Part shown: positions 15,614-23,895 of the stretch, piece by piece
Layout: every line of letters starts with the position of its first letter
Numbering within the stretch: position 1 is the stretch's first letter
NCBI RefSeq assembly: GCF_901482695.1
Contig: NZ_LR590484.1
Location: 2,232,001-2,296,000, forward strand
Length of the DNA: 64,000 nt
Reading direction: 5' to 3'
From: Sphingobacterium thalpophilum
GTDB taxonomy: Bacteria > Bacteroidota > Bacteroidia > Sphingobacteriales > Sphingobacteriaceae
Translations under genes and position numbers: made by a program
Notes under the pieces: model-generated
Database searches by the model: none
Told to the model about the DNA's origin: nothing
The model's input: the letters and a program-made list of their open reading frames with translations, nothing else

Positions 15614-17038
15614 ATGGATATCTTATCAAATAAAGGAGTTACAGTATTGCAAAGGAACAATAGCTTGGATGTATTGCGGGGTATTGCTATATTATTAATG
15701 GTACTCTCGTCCAGTATTTCCTTTGGCAATCTGCCCGCATGGATGTATCATGCGCAAGTGCCTCCGCCAAAGCATGTCTTCGATCCTACTTTAGCCGGGA
15801 TTACCTGGGTGGATCTTGTTTTTCCGTTTTTTCTGTTTACAATGGGAGCGGCTATTCCGTTGGCGATGACGAAGAAGGTGGCTACTCTAAGACCATTGGG
15901 AGTCTTTGGGACAATCGCGAAGCGATTTGTTGCTCTATTTTTCTTTGCCCTATTTTCGTTTTACATGCGTGCTTGGGTCATGACCGATAGTCCAGGTGGG
16001 GGCGAGTACCTATTGTCCATTATTGGGTTTGCTGTGCTTTTCGCACTCTATACCGATTTCAAAACGTTTTTCTCTGCGCGCATAACAAAGATGATTCATG
16101 CTTCCGCATTGTTGTTTGCCTTGGGAATATTGTATTTTATCTATGCCGGAGACGCTAGGTTTACCTTCGAAAAGACGGATATCATCATTTTAGTATTGGC
16201 CAATATGGCTCTATTCGGAACACTATGGTGGTGGTTGACTGCACGATCATATTGGCTACGGATCGGGATATTACCCTTTATCATGGCTGTGTTTTTGGGA
16301 GCAAAGGAACTTGGCTCAATTAACGCATTTATCTTTAACCTTAGTCCGGCAACTTGGCTATATCAATTTTATTATTTGAAATACCTGTTTATCATTCTCC
16401 CAGCTACGGTCGTTGGAGAATGGATTTACATGGAAGCCAAAGTGCAAGATAAAGCCCTATTGGACAAGAAACAGCTTGTTTTCCAAATGATACTCTGCAT
16501 GATACTCATTGGTACAAATGTATTTAACCTTTATATGCGTTATCTTGTGGTCAATCTGTTGATTACCTTGTTTTTATCGGTGGTTTTATATCGAGTAGTC
16601 AACGTCTCTGAACAAGGAAATGCTTCTAAATTGCATGGTAGGCTGGTGTCTTTGGGAGGCTACCTGCTTCTGCTGGGGCTAATCTTTGAAGCATATGAAG
16701 GTGGTATTAAAAAAGACTATTCAACCTATAGCTATTATTTTGTTTGCACGGGGTTGGCATGTTATGCTTTGAACTTTCTTTCCTGTATGGAGCAGTTGAA
16801 CGTTGCTTCAGTACCCCTCCGTGCCATAGCCTTAGTCGGAAAGAACCCGATGATAGCCTACACGGCTGGAAACTTGGTTTTGATCCCCTCATTGGCGATA
16901 ACGGGCCTGCAGGTTTATCTCGACCAGCTGGGCGCGCAAGGCGGTATAGGCGGCGTATTTCGTGGTATCCTATTTACAGGTACTGTGGCGGTACTCACGA
17001 TGCTCTCGAGTCGGTTAAAACTTTATTGGAAGACATAA
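15614..17038 (+). CDS. DUF5009/NagX-like multi-pass membrane acyltransferase
   Basis: 474 aa with about 11-12 hydrophobic segments. The N-terminal NNSLDVLRGIAILLMVLSSS and TWVDLVFPFFLFTMGAAIPL motifs are those of the DUF5009/heparan-alpha-glucosaminide N-acetyltransferase (HGSNAT)-like family, which includes NagX proteins of GlcNAc-utilisation clusters. Human HGSNAT moves acetyl groups from cytosolic acetyl-CoA to a luminal amino sugar; NagX is presumed to act on amino sugars at the inner membrane. Its position between an exported oxidoreductase and an MFS permease suggests substrate remodelling coupled to uptake. One base separates it from the next start. Confidence 0.85.
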   Translation: MDILSNKGVTVLQRNNSLDVLRGIAILLMVLSSSISFGNLPAWMYHAQVPPPKHVFDPTLAGITWVDLVFPFFLFTMGAAIPLAMTKKVATLRPLGVFGTIAKRFVALFFFALFSFYMRAWVMTDSPGGGEYLLSIIGFAVLFALYTDFKTFFSARITKMIHASALLFALGILYFIYAGDARFTFEKTDIIILVLANMALFGTLWWWLTARSYWLRIGILPFIMAVFLGAKELGSINAFIFNLSPATWLYQFYYLKYLFIILPATVVGEWIYMEAKVQDKALLDKKQLVFQMILCMILIGTNVFNLYMRYLVVNLLITLFLSVVLYRVVNVSEQGNASKLHGRLVSLGGYLLLLGLIFEAYEGGIKKDYSTYSYYFVCTGLACYALNFLSCMEQLNVASVPLRAIALVGKNPMIAYTAGNLVLIPSLAITGLQVYLDQLGAQGGIGGVFRGILFTGTVAVLTMLSSRLKLYWKT

Positions 17039-17039
17039 G

Positions 17040-18359
17040 ATGAATAAGATAGTAAAACAAGAAACCGTATACCCAAGTGATCGGAAAGCTCTGCCTCCTA
17101 TATTTTGGATCTCGACCACTTGGTTTGCCATGGGGCTACCTTTTGTAGCACTTTCGGGCGCCAGCTCCATCATGTACAAAAATCTAGGAATATCGGATGC
17201 GCAAATTGCCTTTTGGACTTCCTTGATCATGTTACCATGGACTTTGAAACCGTTATGGGGGCCTTTTTTGGAGCTCTATAAAACAAAAAAATTCTTTGTG
17301 TATACGACACAGTTGTTTACAGGGCTGCTTTTCGGATTGCTTGGATTGACATTGCAACTTGATCATTTTTTCAGCTTCTCCATTGCGCTGTTGACGTTAA
17401 TTGCAGTAAGCGGTGCTACTCACGATACCGCAGCAGATGGCGTGTACCTCAATGAGCTGGATGCGAAACAACAAGCCAAATATGTCGGTTGGCAGGGAGC
17501 TTTCTATAATGTGGCGAAAGTCTTTTCTGGGGGCGTGCTCGTGTATCTTGCTGGTCAATTGGAGCAAAAAATTGGTGTCACAACAGCATGGATGGTCGTG
17601 ATGTTTACTTATGGTCTGATTATGGCTGGAATCGGGATGTATAGTGTTCGAGTCCTCCCCTCGCATGAGTCTAAACAGAAGTCGGCTTCGTTAAAGGAGG
17701 GGATGGATACACTAAAAGATGTGATCATTACATTTTTTCAGAAACAGAATATCGTATATAGCCTACTATTTATTGTTTTTTATCGTTTTGCCGAAGGGCA
17801 GGCAATTAAAATTACACCGCTATTTTTTAAAGCTCAGCGCAGCGATGGCGGACTGGGGCTCAGTACATCGGAGATTGGACTCCTGTACGGGGTATTTGGA
17901 GCCATTGCTTTTGTACTGGGTTCTATTGTAGCTGGACATTTTGTGTCAAAAAAAGGGTTAGATCGCAAGACATTAATGATCCTTTGTGCTTTCTTTAATA
18001 TCCCTTTTGTAGCCTATGCTTTCCTGGCGATCAGTTTACCGACAAACCTTTATCTTATTGCGGCAGCTGTTGCGATAGAATACTTTGGCTATGGTTTTGG
18101 CTTTATCGGAATTATCCTGTTTATCATGCAAAATATTGCACCAGGAAAGTATAAAATGGCTCATTATGCATTTGGAAGTGGTCTTGTCAACTTGGGGTTT
18201 ATGATTCCTTCGATGATTAGCGGCTGGCTAAGCGATCGCCTTGGCTACAAGGAATTTTTTATATGGGTCTTGATTTCAACCATTCCAGCCTTTTTGGTGT
18301 CGTGGTGGGTACCATTACGAAAACCCGAACAAAATGATGTTGACCAAAGCAAATTATAG
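17040..18359 (+). CDS. MFS transporter, AmpG/PAT-like sugar permease
   Basis: 439 aa with 12 predicted helices. PIFWISTTWFAMGLPFVALS, IMLPWTLKPLWGPFLELYKT and GATHDTAADGVYLNELDAKQ are typical of the AmpG/acetyl-CoA-transporter (PAT) branch of the MFS, which in Bacteroidota includes permeases in sialic-acid, muropeptide and amino-sugar loci. It should carry the ligand delivered by SusCD through the inner membrane. Start one base after the DUF5009 stop and stop two bases before the first SGNH gene: clearly one operon. Exact substrate is inferred from context only. Confidence 0.85.
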   Translation: MNKIVKQETVYPSDRKALPPIFWISTTWFAMGLPFVALSGASSIMYKNLGISDAQIAFWTSLIMLPWTLKPLWGPFLELYKTKKFFVYTTQLFTGLLFGLLGLTLQLDHFFSFSIALLTLIAVSGATHDTAADGVYLNELDAKQQAKYVGWQGAFYNVAKVFSGGVLVYLAGQLEQKIGVTTAWMVVMFTYGLIMAGIGMYSVRVLPSHESKQKSASLKEGMDTLKDVIITFFQKQNIVYSLLFIVFYRFAEGQAIKITPLFFKAQRSDGGLGLSTSEIGLLYGVFGAIAFVLGSIVAGHFVSKKGLDRKTLMILCAFFNIPFVAYAFLAISLPTNLYLIAAAVAIEYFGYGFGFIGIILFIMQNIAPGKYKMAHYAFGSGLVNLGFMIPSMISGWLSDRLGYKEFFIWVLISTIPAFLVSWWVPLRKPEQNDVDQSKL

Positions 18360-18361
18360 CT

Positions 18362-19045
18362 ATGAATATTATTTTTAACCGATGGCTGAACGCCGCGTCG
18401 CTGCTTTTTCCAATAGTAGTACTAGGGCAATCGGCAACCAATGATTCAACCTTTGACAATCAGCATTACCGTGATAGGCTTGAGTTCTTTGAGGCAATGC
18501 CCAACCAAAAGGACGAAATCGTTTTTCTGGGGAATAGTATTACCGAAGCGGGCAAATGGCAGGAGATATCCCAATTGAAACAGGTGGTCAACAGGGGCAT
18601 AAGTGGTGATGTCACTTACGGCATTTTGGCAAGGTTGGATGAAGTTTTGGATGGAGATCCGAACAAGCTATTCCTCCTATGCGGCGTGAATGATATGAAG
18701 CGGGGAATAGCCATTGAGGTGATTACTGCCAATATCGAAAGGATTCTATTACAAGTGAAAAAAAAATCTCCCCATACAAAACTGTACATACAAAGTATAT
18801 TGCCGGTAAATGAAGCTTTGCTTCCGGCAAGCTATAGCCAAGTGCGTAACGCGAAGATCCATTTACTAAATAAAGCATTGAAGCGGCTCTGCATTAAATA
18901 TCGAGTTCGATTTGTCGATTTACATCCTGTTCTAGCCGATAGTAAAGGCGAACTCAAGGCTCAGCTGACGATAGATGGTCTTCATTTAAGACAGGCGGCA
19001 TATCTAATTTGGGTAGACTTTTTAAAACAGCAAAAGCTATTATGA
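18362..19045 (+). CDS. Exported SGNH-fold esterase 1
   Basis: 227 aa; signal peptide MNIIFNRWLNAASLLFPIVV ending near LGQ. All four SGNH blocks are present: IVFLGNSITEAGKW (nucleophile Ser), VNRGISGDVTYG (Gly), LCGVNDMKRG (Asn) and DGLHLRQAAY (Asp-His). GDSL/SGNH proteins in this arrangement hydrolyse O-acetyl esters of sugars, including sialate-type esters. It is a paralogue of the next gene and overlaps it by 4 nt (ATGA). Confidence 0.9.
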   Translation: MNIIFNRWLNAASLLFPIVVLGQSATNDSTFDNQHYRDRLEFFEAMPNQKDEIVFLGNSITEAGKWQEISQLKQVVNRGISGDVTYGILARLDEVLDGDPNKLFLLCGVNDMKRGIAIEVITANIERILLQVKKKSPHTKLYIQSILPVNEALLPASYSQVRNAKIHLLNKALKRLCIKYRVRFVDLHPVLADSKGELKAQLTIDGLHLRQAAYLIWVDFLKQQKLL

Positions 19046-19788
19046 AAACAACAAAAGTTTTCGGCGGCTATTACATGCCGCTACACGTTGTTACACGGAG
19101 GACCCTGCTCGTATTTTTGCTTCTCGGTGCGGGCAAATTAATCGTCACACAACCACTATACGCGCAAATTGTCAAGATAGACAGCAGCTATGCGAACTGG
19201 TATTATCAACAGCGTATGGAATATTTTCAACAAAGCCCGGTGATCAGCAATGCGATTGTTTTTTTGGGAAATAGCATCACAGAACGAGCCGAGTGGCAAG
19301 AGCTATTGGCCGACGCCAGGTATCCAGTGCTTAACCGAGGTATTGGCGGAGACAATTCATTTGGTATCCTAGCCCGTATTGATGAGGTTTTACGAGGCTA
19401 TCCTAAAGCGATTTTTCTTATGGACGGCATCAACGACCAGTTTAGAAAACTGCCGCAGGAGGTTTCCATCAATAACTATAAGCGGATAATCCGACGCATA
19501 AAATTGAAGTCGCCTAACACAAAGATCTATCTTCAAAGTACGTTGCCAATAAACGAAAGGCTGACGCAAGAAGAGTATACAAAAGGTCGAAATGTGCTAG
19601 TGCCGTCATTGAACGACAAACTGGTTAAACTTGCAGCAGACGAAAATATCCCATTTATTGATCTTTGCCCTCTCTTTGAGGATAGTGATGGAAAGCTCGA
19701 TGTAAAGTACACTAACGATGGGGTCCATCTTAAGCCAAGTGCATATATAAAGTGGGTACAACTATTGAAAGAAAAAAAATATTTATGA
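19042..19788 (+). CDS. Exported SGNH-fold esterase 2 (tandem paralogue)
   Basis: 248 aa from the ATG that overlaps the previous stop; the earlier in-frame ATG at 19009 lies inside the first gene. An N-terminal hydrophobic segment (TLLVFLLLGAGKLIVTQPLY, then AQ) serves as signal peptide. Blocks: IVFLGNSITERAEW (Ser), LNRGIGGDNSFG (Gly), MDGINDQFRK (Asn) and NDGVHLKPSAY (Asp-His). Similarity to the preceding gene runs over the whole mature length, for example GILARIDEVL versus GILARLDEVL, so they arose by tandem duplication; sequence divergence suggests different regiospecificity. Overlaps the DUF4434 gene by 4 nt. Confidence 0.9.
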   Translation: MKTTKVFGGYYMPLHVVTRRTLLVFLLLGAGKLIVTQPLYAQIVKIDSSYANWYYQQRMEYFQQSPVISNAIVFLGNSITERAEWQELLADARYPVLNRGIGGDNSFGILARIDEVLRGYPKAIFLMDGINDQFRKLPQEVSINNYKRIIRRIKLKSPNTKIYLQSTLPINERLTQEEYTKGRNVLVPSLNDKLVKLAADENIPFIDLCPLFEDSDGKLDVKYTNDGVHLKPSAYIKWVQLLKEKKYL

Positions 19789-20726
19789 GAATTACAGGAA
19801 CATTCATTGATGAAATATCGCATGATATTCCGCACCAGAACTGGGGGGCGGTGGAGTGGGATCGCGACTTTGCACACATGAAAGCAATAGGTATTGACAC
19901 TGTGATCATGATCCGAAGCGGATACCGCAAATTTATTACCTATCCATCAGCTTATCTGATGAACAAATATGGTTGCTTTAGACCTTCTCTGGATTTAGTA
20001 GAGTTATTTCTGCAATTGGCAGATAAATATGACATGAAGTTTTATTTTGGGCTTTACGATAGCGGTATTTATTGGGATACGGGTGACCTCAGTCATGAAA
20101 TCGATGCTAATCAGTTTGTGATCGAAGAGGTATGGACCAAATATGGCCATTATAGAAGCTTTGGTGGCTGGTATGTCAGCACAGAAATAAGTCGCAAAAC
20201 TAAGGGGGCTGTAGAGGCTTTTCGAACCCTTGGTATGCAGTGTAAGTCTGTGAGCGGAGGATTGCCGACGTTTATATCACCGTGGATAGACGGCAAAAAA
20301 GCGGTGTTGGCAGCTTCTGCACAGCTGAATAAGACAGATGCGATTTCGGTATTGGAACATGAGCGGGAATGGGGGGAAATTTTTGAAGGGATACAGGGGG
20401 CCGTGGACGCTGTTGCTTTCCAGGATGGTCATATCGACTATGATGAGCTTCCCGATTTTTTTGAAGTAAACAAAAAACTAGCTGATAAATATGGGATGGC
20501 CTGCTGGACAAACGCGGAGACTTTCGACCGGGATATGCCGATCAAATTTCTCCCGATCAAGTTTGATAAATTGCGGTTGAAACTTGAGGCTGCGGAAAAA
20601 GCGGGCTATGACAAGGCGATTACTTTCGAATTCTCCCATTTTATGAGCCCCCAATCGGCATACTTGCAAGCTGCACATTTGTATAATCGTTACCGTGAAT
20701 ACATACAGGGTGAGTTTGGTAAATAA
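19785..20726 (+). CDS. Cytosolic DUF4434 TIM-barrel protein, putative glycoside hydrolase
   Basis: 313 aa, ATG overlapping the upstream stop. No signal peptide. The sequence matches the DUF4434 pattern of TIM-barrel proteins: TGTFIDEISHDIPHQNWGAV at the start, AIGIDTVIMIRSGYR, KFYFGLYDSGIYWDT, FGGWYVSTEIS and MACWTNAETFDRD. Two Glu residues, E134 (after strand 4, in WYVSTE) and E245 (after strand 7, in WTNAE), sit where clan GH-A enzymes have acid/base and nucleophile. This supports a glycosidase-like activity on an imported small glycoside, but no activity is known to me for this group. A 112-nt gap separates it from the epimerase. Confidence 0.7.
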   Translation: MRITGTFIDEISHDIPHQNWGAVEWDRDFAHMKAIGIDTVIMIRSGYRKFITYPSAYLMNKYGCFRPSLDLVELFLQLADKYDMKFYFGLYDSGIYWDTGDLSHEIDANQFVIEEVWTKYGHYRSFGGWYVSTEISRKTKGAVEAFRTLGMQCKSVSGGLPTFISPWIDGKKAVLAASAQLNKTDAISVLEHEREWGEIFEGIQGAVDAVAFQDGHIDYDELPDFFEVNKKLADKYGMACWTNAETFDRDMPIKFLPIKFDKLRLKLEAAEKAGYDKAITFEFSHFMSPQSAYLQAAHLYNRYREYIQGEFGK

Positions 20727-20838
20727 ATATAGCAATAGTACGAAACGGAATACGAATTAAACACAATTTATTAGTTATCTGCTAGCTGATCTTGGTATAC
20801 AGAATGCTGTTCGGCTAAAGAACGAAAAAGATTTATAG
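20727..20838. other. Gap inside the nutrient locus
   Basis: 112 bp between the DUF4434 gene and the epimerase gene. A/T rich; no convincing terminator and no perfect -7 box on the plus strand, so the downstream genes may simply be read through from upstream. Confidence 0.4.
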
Positions 20839-22005
20839 ATGAACCAATATAGTAAAATTTACAAAGACGAATTATTGAATAATGTACTTCCATTTTGGAC
20901 CGAGCGTTCGATAGATACAGAATATGGAGGATATTTTACCTGTTTAGACCGACAAGGAACGGTTTTTGATACCGACAAATTTATGTGGTTACAGGGTCGG
21001 CAGGTGTGGTTATTTTCAAGCTTTTATAATAAGATTGAAGGGCGCTCCTCTTGGCTGGATATTGCGATGCATGGTGCTGATTTCATGGAAAAACACGGAA
21101 GAGATGCACAAGGAAATTGGTATTTCTCCCTTGACCGATATGGAAAGCCACTTGTGCAGCCATACAACATTTTCTCGGATTGCTTTGCAGCGATGGGTTT
21201 TGGGGCATTGTATACTGCGACTAAAAACGAGCGATATGCTACAATAGCGAAAGATACTTTCGAAAATATCTTGAAGCGAAGGGAGCATACTAAGGGCATA
21301 TATGATAAGTCGTTTCCTACAACCCGTCCCACAAAGAATTTTGCACTTCCGATGATCTTGAGTAATCTTTCCATAGAAATTGAACACCTGTTGGATCCAA
21401 ATTTAGTGCAGGCATTAATCGAAGAGATTATCGCGGAGGTCATGGGTACCTTTTATAAGGAGGAACAAAATTTGGTATATGAGAATGTGGGGCCGGATGG
21501 TTCGTTTGTGGATAGTTTTGAAGGCAGACTGCTCAACCCTGGTCATGCGATAGAGGCAATGTGGTTTATGATGGATCTGGGCGAAAGACTCCAACGACCG
21601 GCGTTGATCGACCGTGCTGCGCGTATTGGACTACGCATGCTCGAATATGGCTGGGACGAAAAATACGGTGGTATATTTTATTTTATGGACGCGAAAGGGA
21701 AGCCGACTCAGCAGCTGGAATGGGATCAAAAATTGTGGTGGGTCCATTGTGAGACCTTGGTTTGTATGGCAAAGGCTTGGGTGCTGACCGGCAATGCCGA
21801 AGCAAAGGTATGGTTCGAGCGTGTTCATGATTATACCTGGAGCAAGTTCAGAGATCCTGTATATGGTGAATGGTTTGGTTATCTGAATCGCATGGGAGAA
21901 GTCCTTTTGGATCTCAAAGGTGGTAAATGGAAGGGGTGTTTTCATGTGCCGCGTGCGCTATGGAAAGTTCATGAAGTATTTGAAAAAACAAAAATAATTG
22001 TATAA
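20839..22005 (+). CDS. AGE-family N-acylglucosamine 2-epimerase
   Basis: 388 aa, full length for the family, cytosolic. The (alpha/alpha)6-barrel motifs are clear: YGGYFTCLDRQGTVFDTDKF, WLQGRQVWLFSSFYNKIE, VQPYNIFSDCFAAMGFGALY, LNPGHAIEAMWFM (catalytic His), KLWWVHCETLVCMAKAW (catalytic His) and CFHVPRALW. It is closer to the GlcNAc/ManNAc 2-epimerase (renin-binding-protein/Bacteroides NanE) group than to cellobiose 2-epimerases. It interconverts an N-acylmannosamine and N-acylglucosamine. The CstA gene follows after 9 nt. This is the best single clue to the substrate class of the locus. Confidence 0.88.
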   Translation: MNQYSKIYKDELLNNVLPFWTERSIDTEYGGYFTCLDRQGTVFDTDKFMWLQGRQVWLFSSFYNKIEGRSSWLDIAMHGADFMEKHGRDAQGNWYFSLDRYGKPLVQPYNIFSDCFAAMGFGALYTATKNERYATIAKDTFENILKRREHTKGIYDKSFPTTRPTKNFALPMILSNLSIEIEHLLDPNLVQALIEEIIAEVMGTFYKEEQNLVYENVGPDGSFVDSFEGRLLNPGHAIEAMWFMMDLGERLQRPALIDRAARIGLRMLEYGWDEKYGGIFYFMDAKGKPTQQLEWDQKLWWVHCETLVCMAKAWVLTGNAEAKVWFERVHDYTWSKFRDPVYGEWFGYLNRMGEVLLDLKGGKWKGCFHVPRALWKVHEVFEKTKIIV

Positions 22006-22014
22006 TTCAATCCT

Positions 22015-23856
22015 ATGGACCTATTCAATGGAATAAATGCGCTGACCTTGGTATTTGTGGCCATCCTTGTTTTTGCCATTGCTTACCGTTTTTACGGCCT
22101 GTTTCTCGCCAATAAAATGCTCAGATTAAATGGAGGCCGGCAGACTCCTGCTATTGAGTTTGCTGATGGACATGATTATGTAAAAACGGATAAAAAAGTG
22201 CTTTTTGGCCACCATTTTGCAGCTATTGCGGCTGCGGGGCCATTGGTAGGGCCTGTTTTAGCCGCGCAGTTTGGCTATCTTCCCGGCGCTTTGTGGATAT
22301 TGATTGGCTGTGTATTGGGAGGCGGTGTGCACGATATGGTTGTGCTTTTCGCCTCTGTGCGGCATAAAGGCCAGAGCCTGGCCAGCATTGCATCCAAAGA
22401 AGTAAGCAAGCCAATAGGGGCTATCGCGGGTATTGCGGTTCTATTTATCTTAATCCTTACCCTCGCAGGACTGTCACTTGCCTGTATCAGTGCAATGCAC
22501 GAGGCTCCATGGTCCTTGTTTACAATCGTATTGACCATGCCCATTGCCATATTCATGGGCTTAATGATGCGATACCGTGAGGGATCCGTGACTGCTGCAA
22601 GTATCCTTGGCGGGATCTTGCTAGTCGCTGGAATTATTGCAGGCCACCATTTGATGCAACTACCTGCTTTCCATACTCTTTTTAACTGGGATGTGAAATC
22701 CATATCCATTGGTATTGCTATCTATGGGTTTTTTGCTTCGGTATTGCCAATTTGGCTATTACTTGTGCCAAGAGACTACTTATCGACCTATTTAAAAATA
22801 GGTACTATCGTCATGTTGACAGTCGGGATATGTTTTGTTGCCCCTACTATTCAGATGTCCGCGCTGACAACTTTTATCCATGGAGGAGGACCTGTGATCA
22901 ACGGACCGGTACTGCCTTTTATTTTTATCGTGATTGCTTGTGGAGCGATTTCCGGATTTCATGCGATTATTGCCACTGGCACCACGCCGAAGATGATTGG
23001 CAATGAGCGGGAAATCCTCTTTGTAGGCTATGGGGCTATGCTTGTGGAAGGCTTCGTAGCCCTAATGGCTCTCATCGCAGCATGTACCTTGATGCCGGGA
23101 GACTATTTTGCAATTAACACGCCTGCTGCCGATTACGCAGATTTTCTTGCCGAATATCCGGCACTTGCGACGGTGGACTTGCCGCATTTCATAACGCGGA
23201 TTGGTGTAGATCTGCATGGTCGTACCGGTGGAGCAGTATCTCTAGCTGTCGGCATGGCGCATATTTTTGATAAGGTTCCTTTTATGGAGGATATTATGGC
23301 GTACTGGTATAATTTTGCGATTATGTTTGAAGCTGTCTTTATCTTAACTGCAATTGATGCTGGCACACGCGTAGGACGTTTTTTTCTCCAAGAGATGCTC
23401 GGTAACATCTTTCCGAAGTTCGGCGATAAAAATTGGAAGCCCGGAGTATGGATCTGCAGTGCGATATTTACCTTATCCTGGGGATATTTGACCTATACAG
23501 GAAATGTGAGCAGCATCTGGCCACTATTTGGAATTAGTAATCAGCTCCTAGCTGCCTGCGGCCTAATTGTATGTACGACAATGCTGATACGGATGAATCG
23601 ACACAAATATGCGCTGTATGCGGCTATACCCGGTATATTTATGGTAGGCATCACATTTTGGGCAGGTTATCTGCAGGTGGTGCAAGGTTACTTGCCCAAA
23701 GGACAATATTTGCTGGCTGTCTTGGCCGTTACTGCGATGTCGCTTATGCTGATCGTTTTTATTGGAGCGTTCAGGAGATGGCTATCTTTAATTCGCAAAA
23801 AAGAGCAGGTCGAGGATCAGTATGGCGAAGCAGTAAAAGAGGTTGTTGAGCGATGA
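22015..23856 (+). CDS. cstA: CstA-family (carbon starvation) transporter
   Basis: 613 aa, polytopic. N-terminal CstA domain (about residues 1-375; GHHFAAIAAAGPLVGPVLAA, GCVLGGGVHDMVVLFASVRH, AGFHAIIATGTTPKMIGNER-like segment) and the C-terminal five-helix CstA domain (about 400-530; FEAVFILTAIDAGTRVGRFF, WPLFGISNQLLAACGL). Characterised relatives import peptides (CstA) or pyruvate (BtsT/YjiY) under carbon limitation. Finding it 9 nt behind an epimerase in a SusCD-type locus is unusual; it could take up peptide or a carboxylic acid released from the ligand. Confidence 0.93.
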   Translation: MDLFNGINALTLVFVAILVFAIAYRFYGLFLANKMLRLNGGRQTPAIEFADGHDYVKTDKKVLFGHHFAAIAAAGPLVGPVLAAQFGYLPGALWILIGCVLGGGVHDMVVLFASVRHKGQSLASIASKEVSKPIGAIAGIAVLFILILTLAGLSLACISAMHEAPWSLFTIVLTMPIAIFMGLMMRYREGSVTAASILGGILLVAGIIAGHHLMQLPAFHTLFNWDVKSISIGIAIYGFFASVLPIWLLLVPRDYLSTYLKIGTIVMLTVGICFVAPTIQMSALTTFIHGGGPVINGPVLPFIFIVIACGAISGFHAIIATGTTPKMIGNEREILFVGYGAMLVEGFVALMALIAACTLMPGDYFAINTPAADYADFLAEYPALATVDLPHFITRIGVDLHGRTGGAVSLAVGMAHIFDKVPFMEDIMAYWYNFAIMFEAVFILTAIDAGTRVGRFFLQEMLGNIFPKFGDKNWKPGVWICSAIFTLSWGYLTYTGNVSSIWPLFGISNQLLAACGLIVCTTMLIRMNRHKYALYAAIPGIFMVGITFWAGYLQVVQGYLPKGQYLLAVLAVTAMSLMLIVFIGAFRRWLSLIRKKEQVEDQYGEAVKEVVER

Positions 23857-23859
23857 TAG

Positions 23860-23889
23860 TGTGAGGATTTTGTTTCGGAAATCCTCACA
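23860..23889. terminator. Hairpin between cstA and the convergent ROK gene
   Basis: TGTGAGGATTT / AAATCCTCACA, an 11-bp perfect stem with an 8-nt loop, in the 39-bp gap between convergent genes. A U run is lacking on either strand, so it is a weak bidirectional terminator at best. Confidence 0.5.
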
Positions 23890-23895
23890 ATCCTA

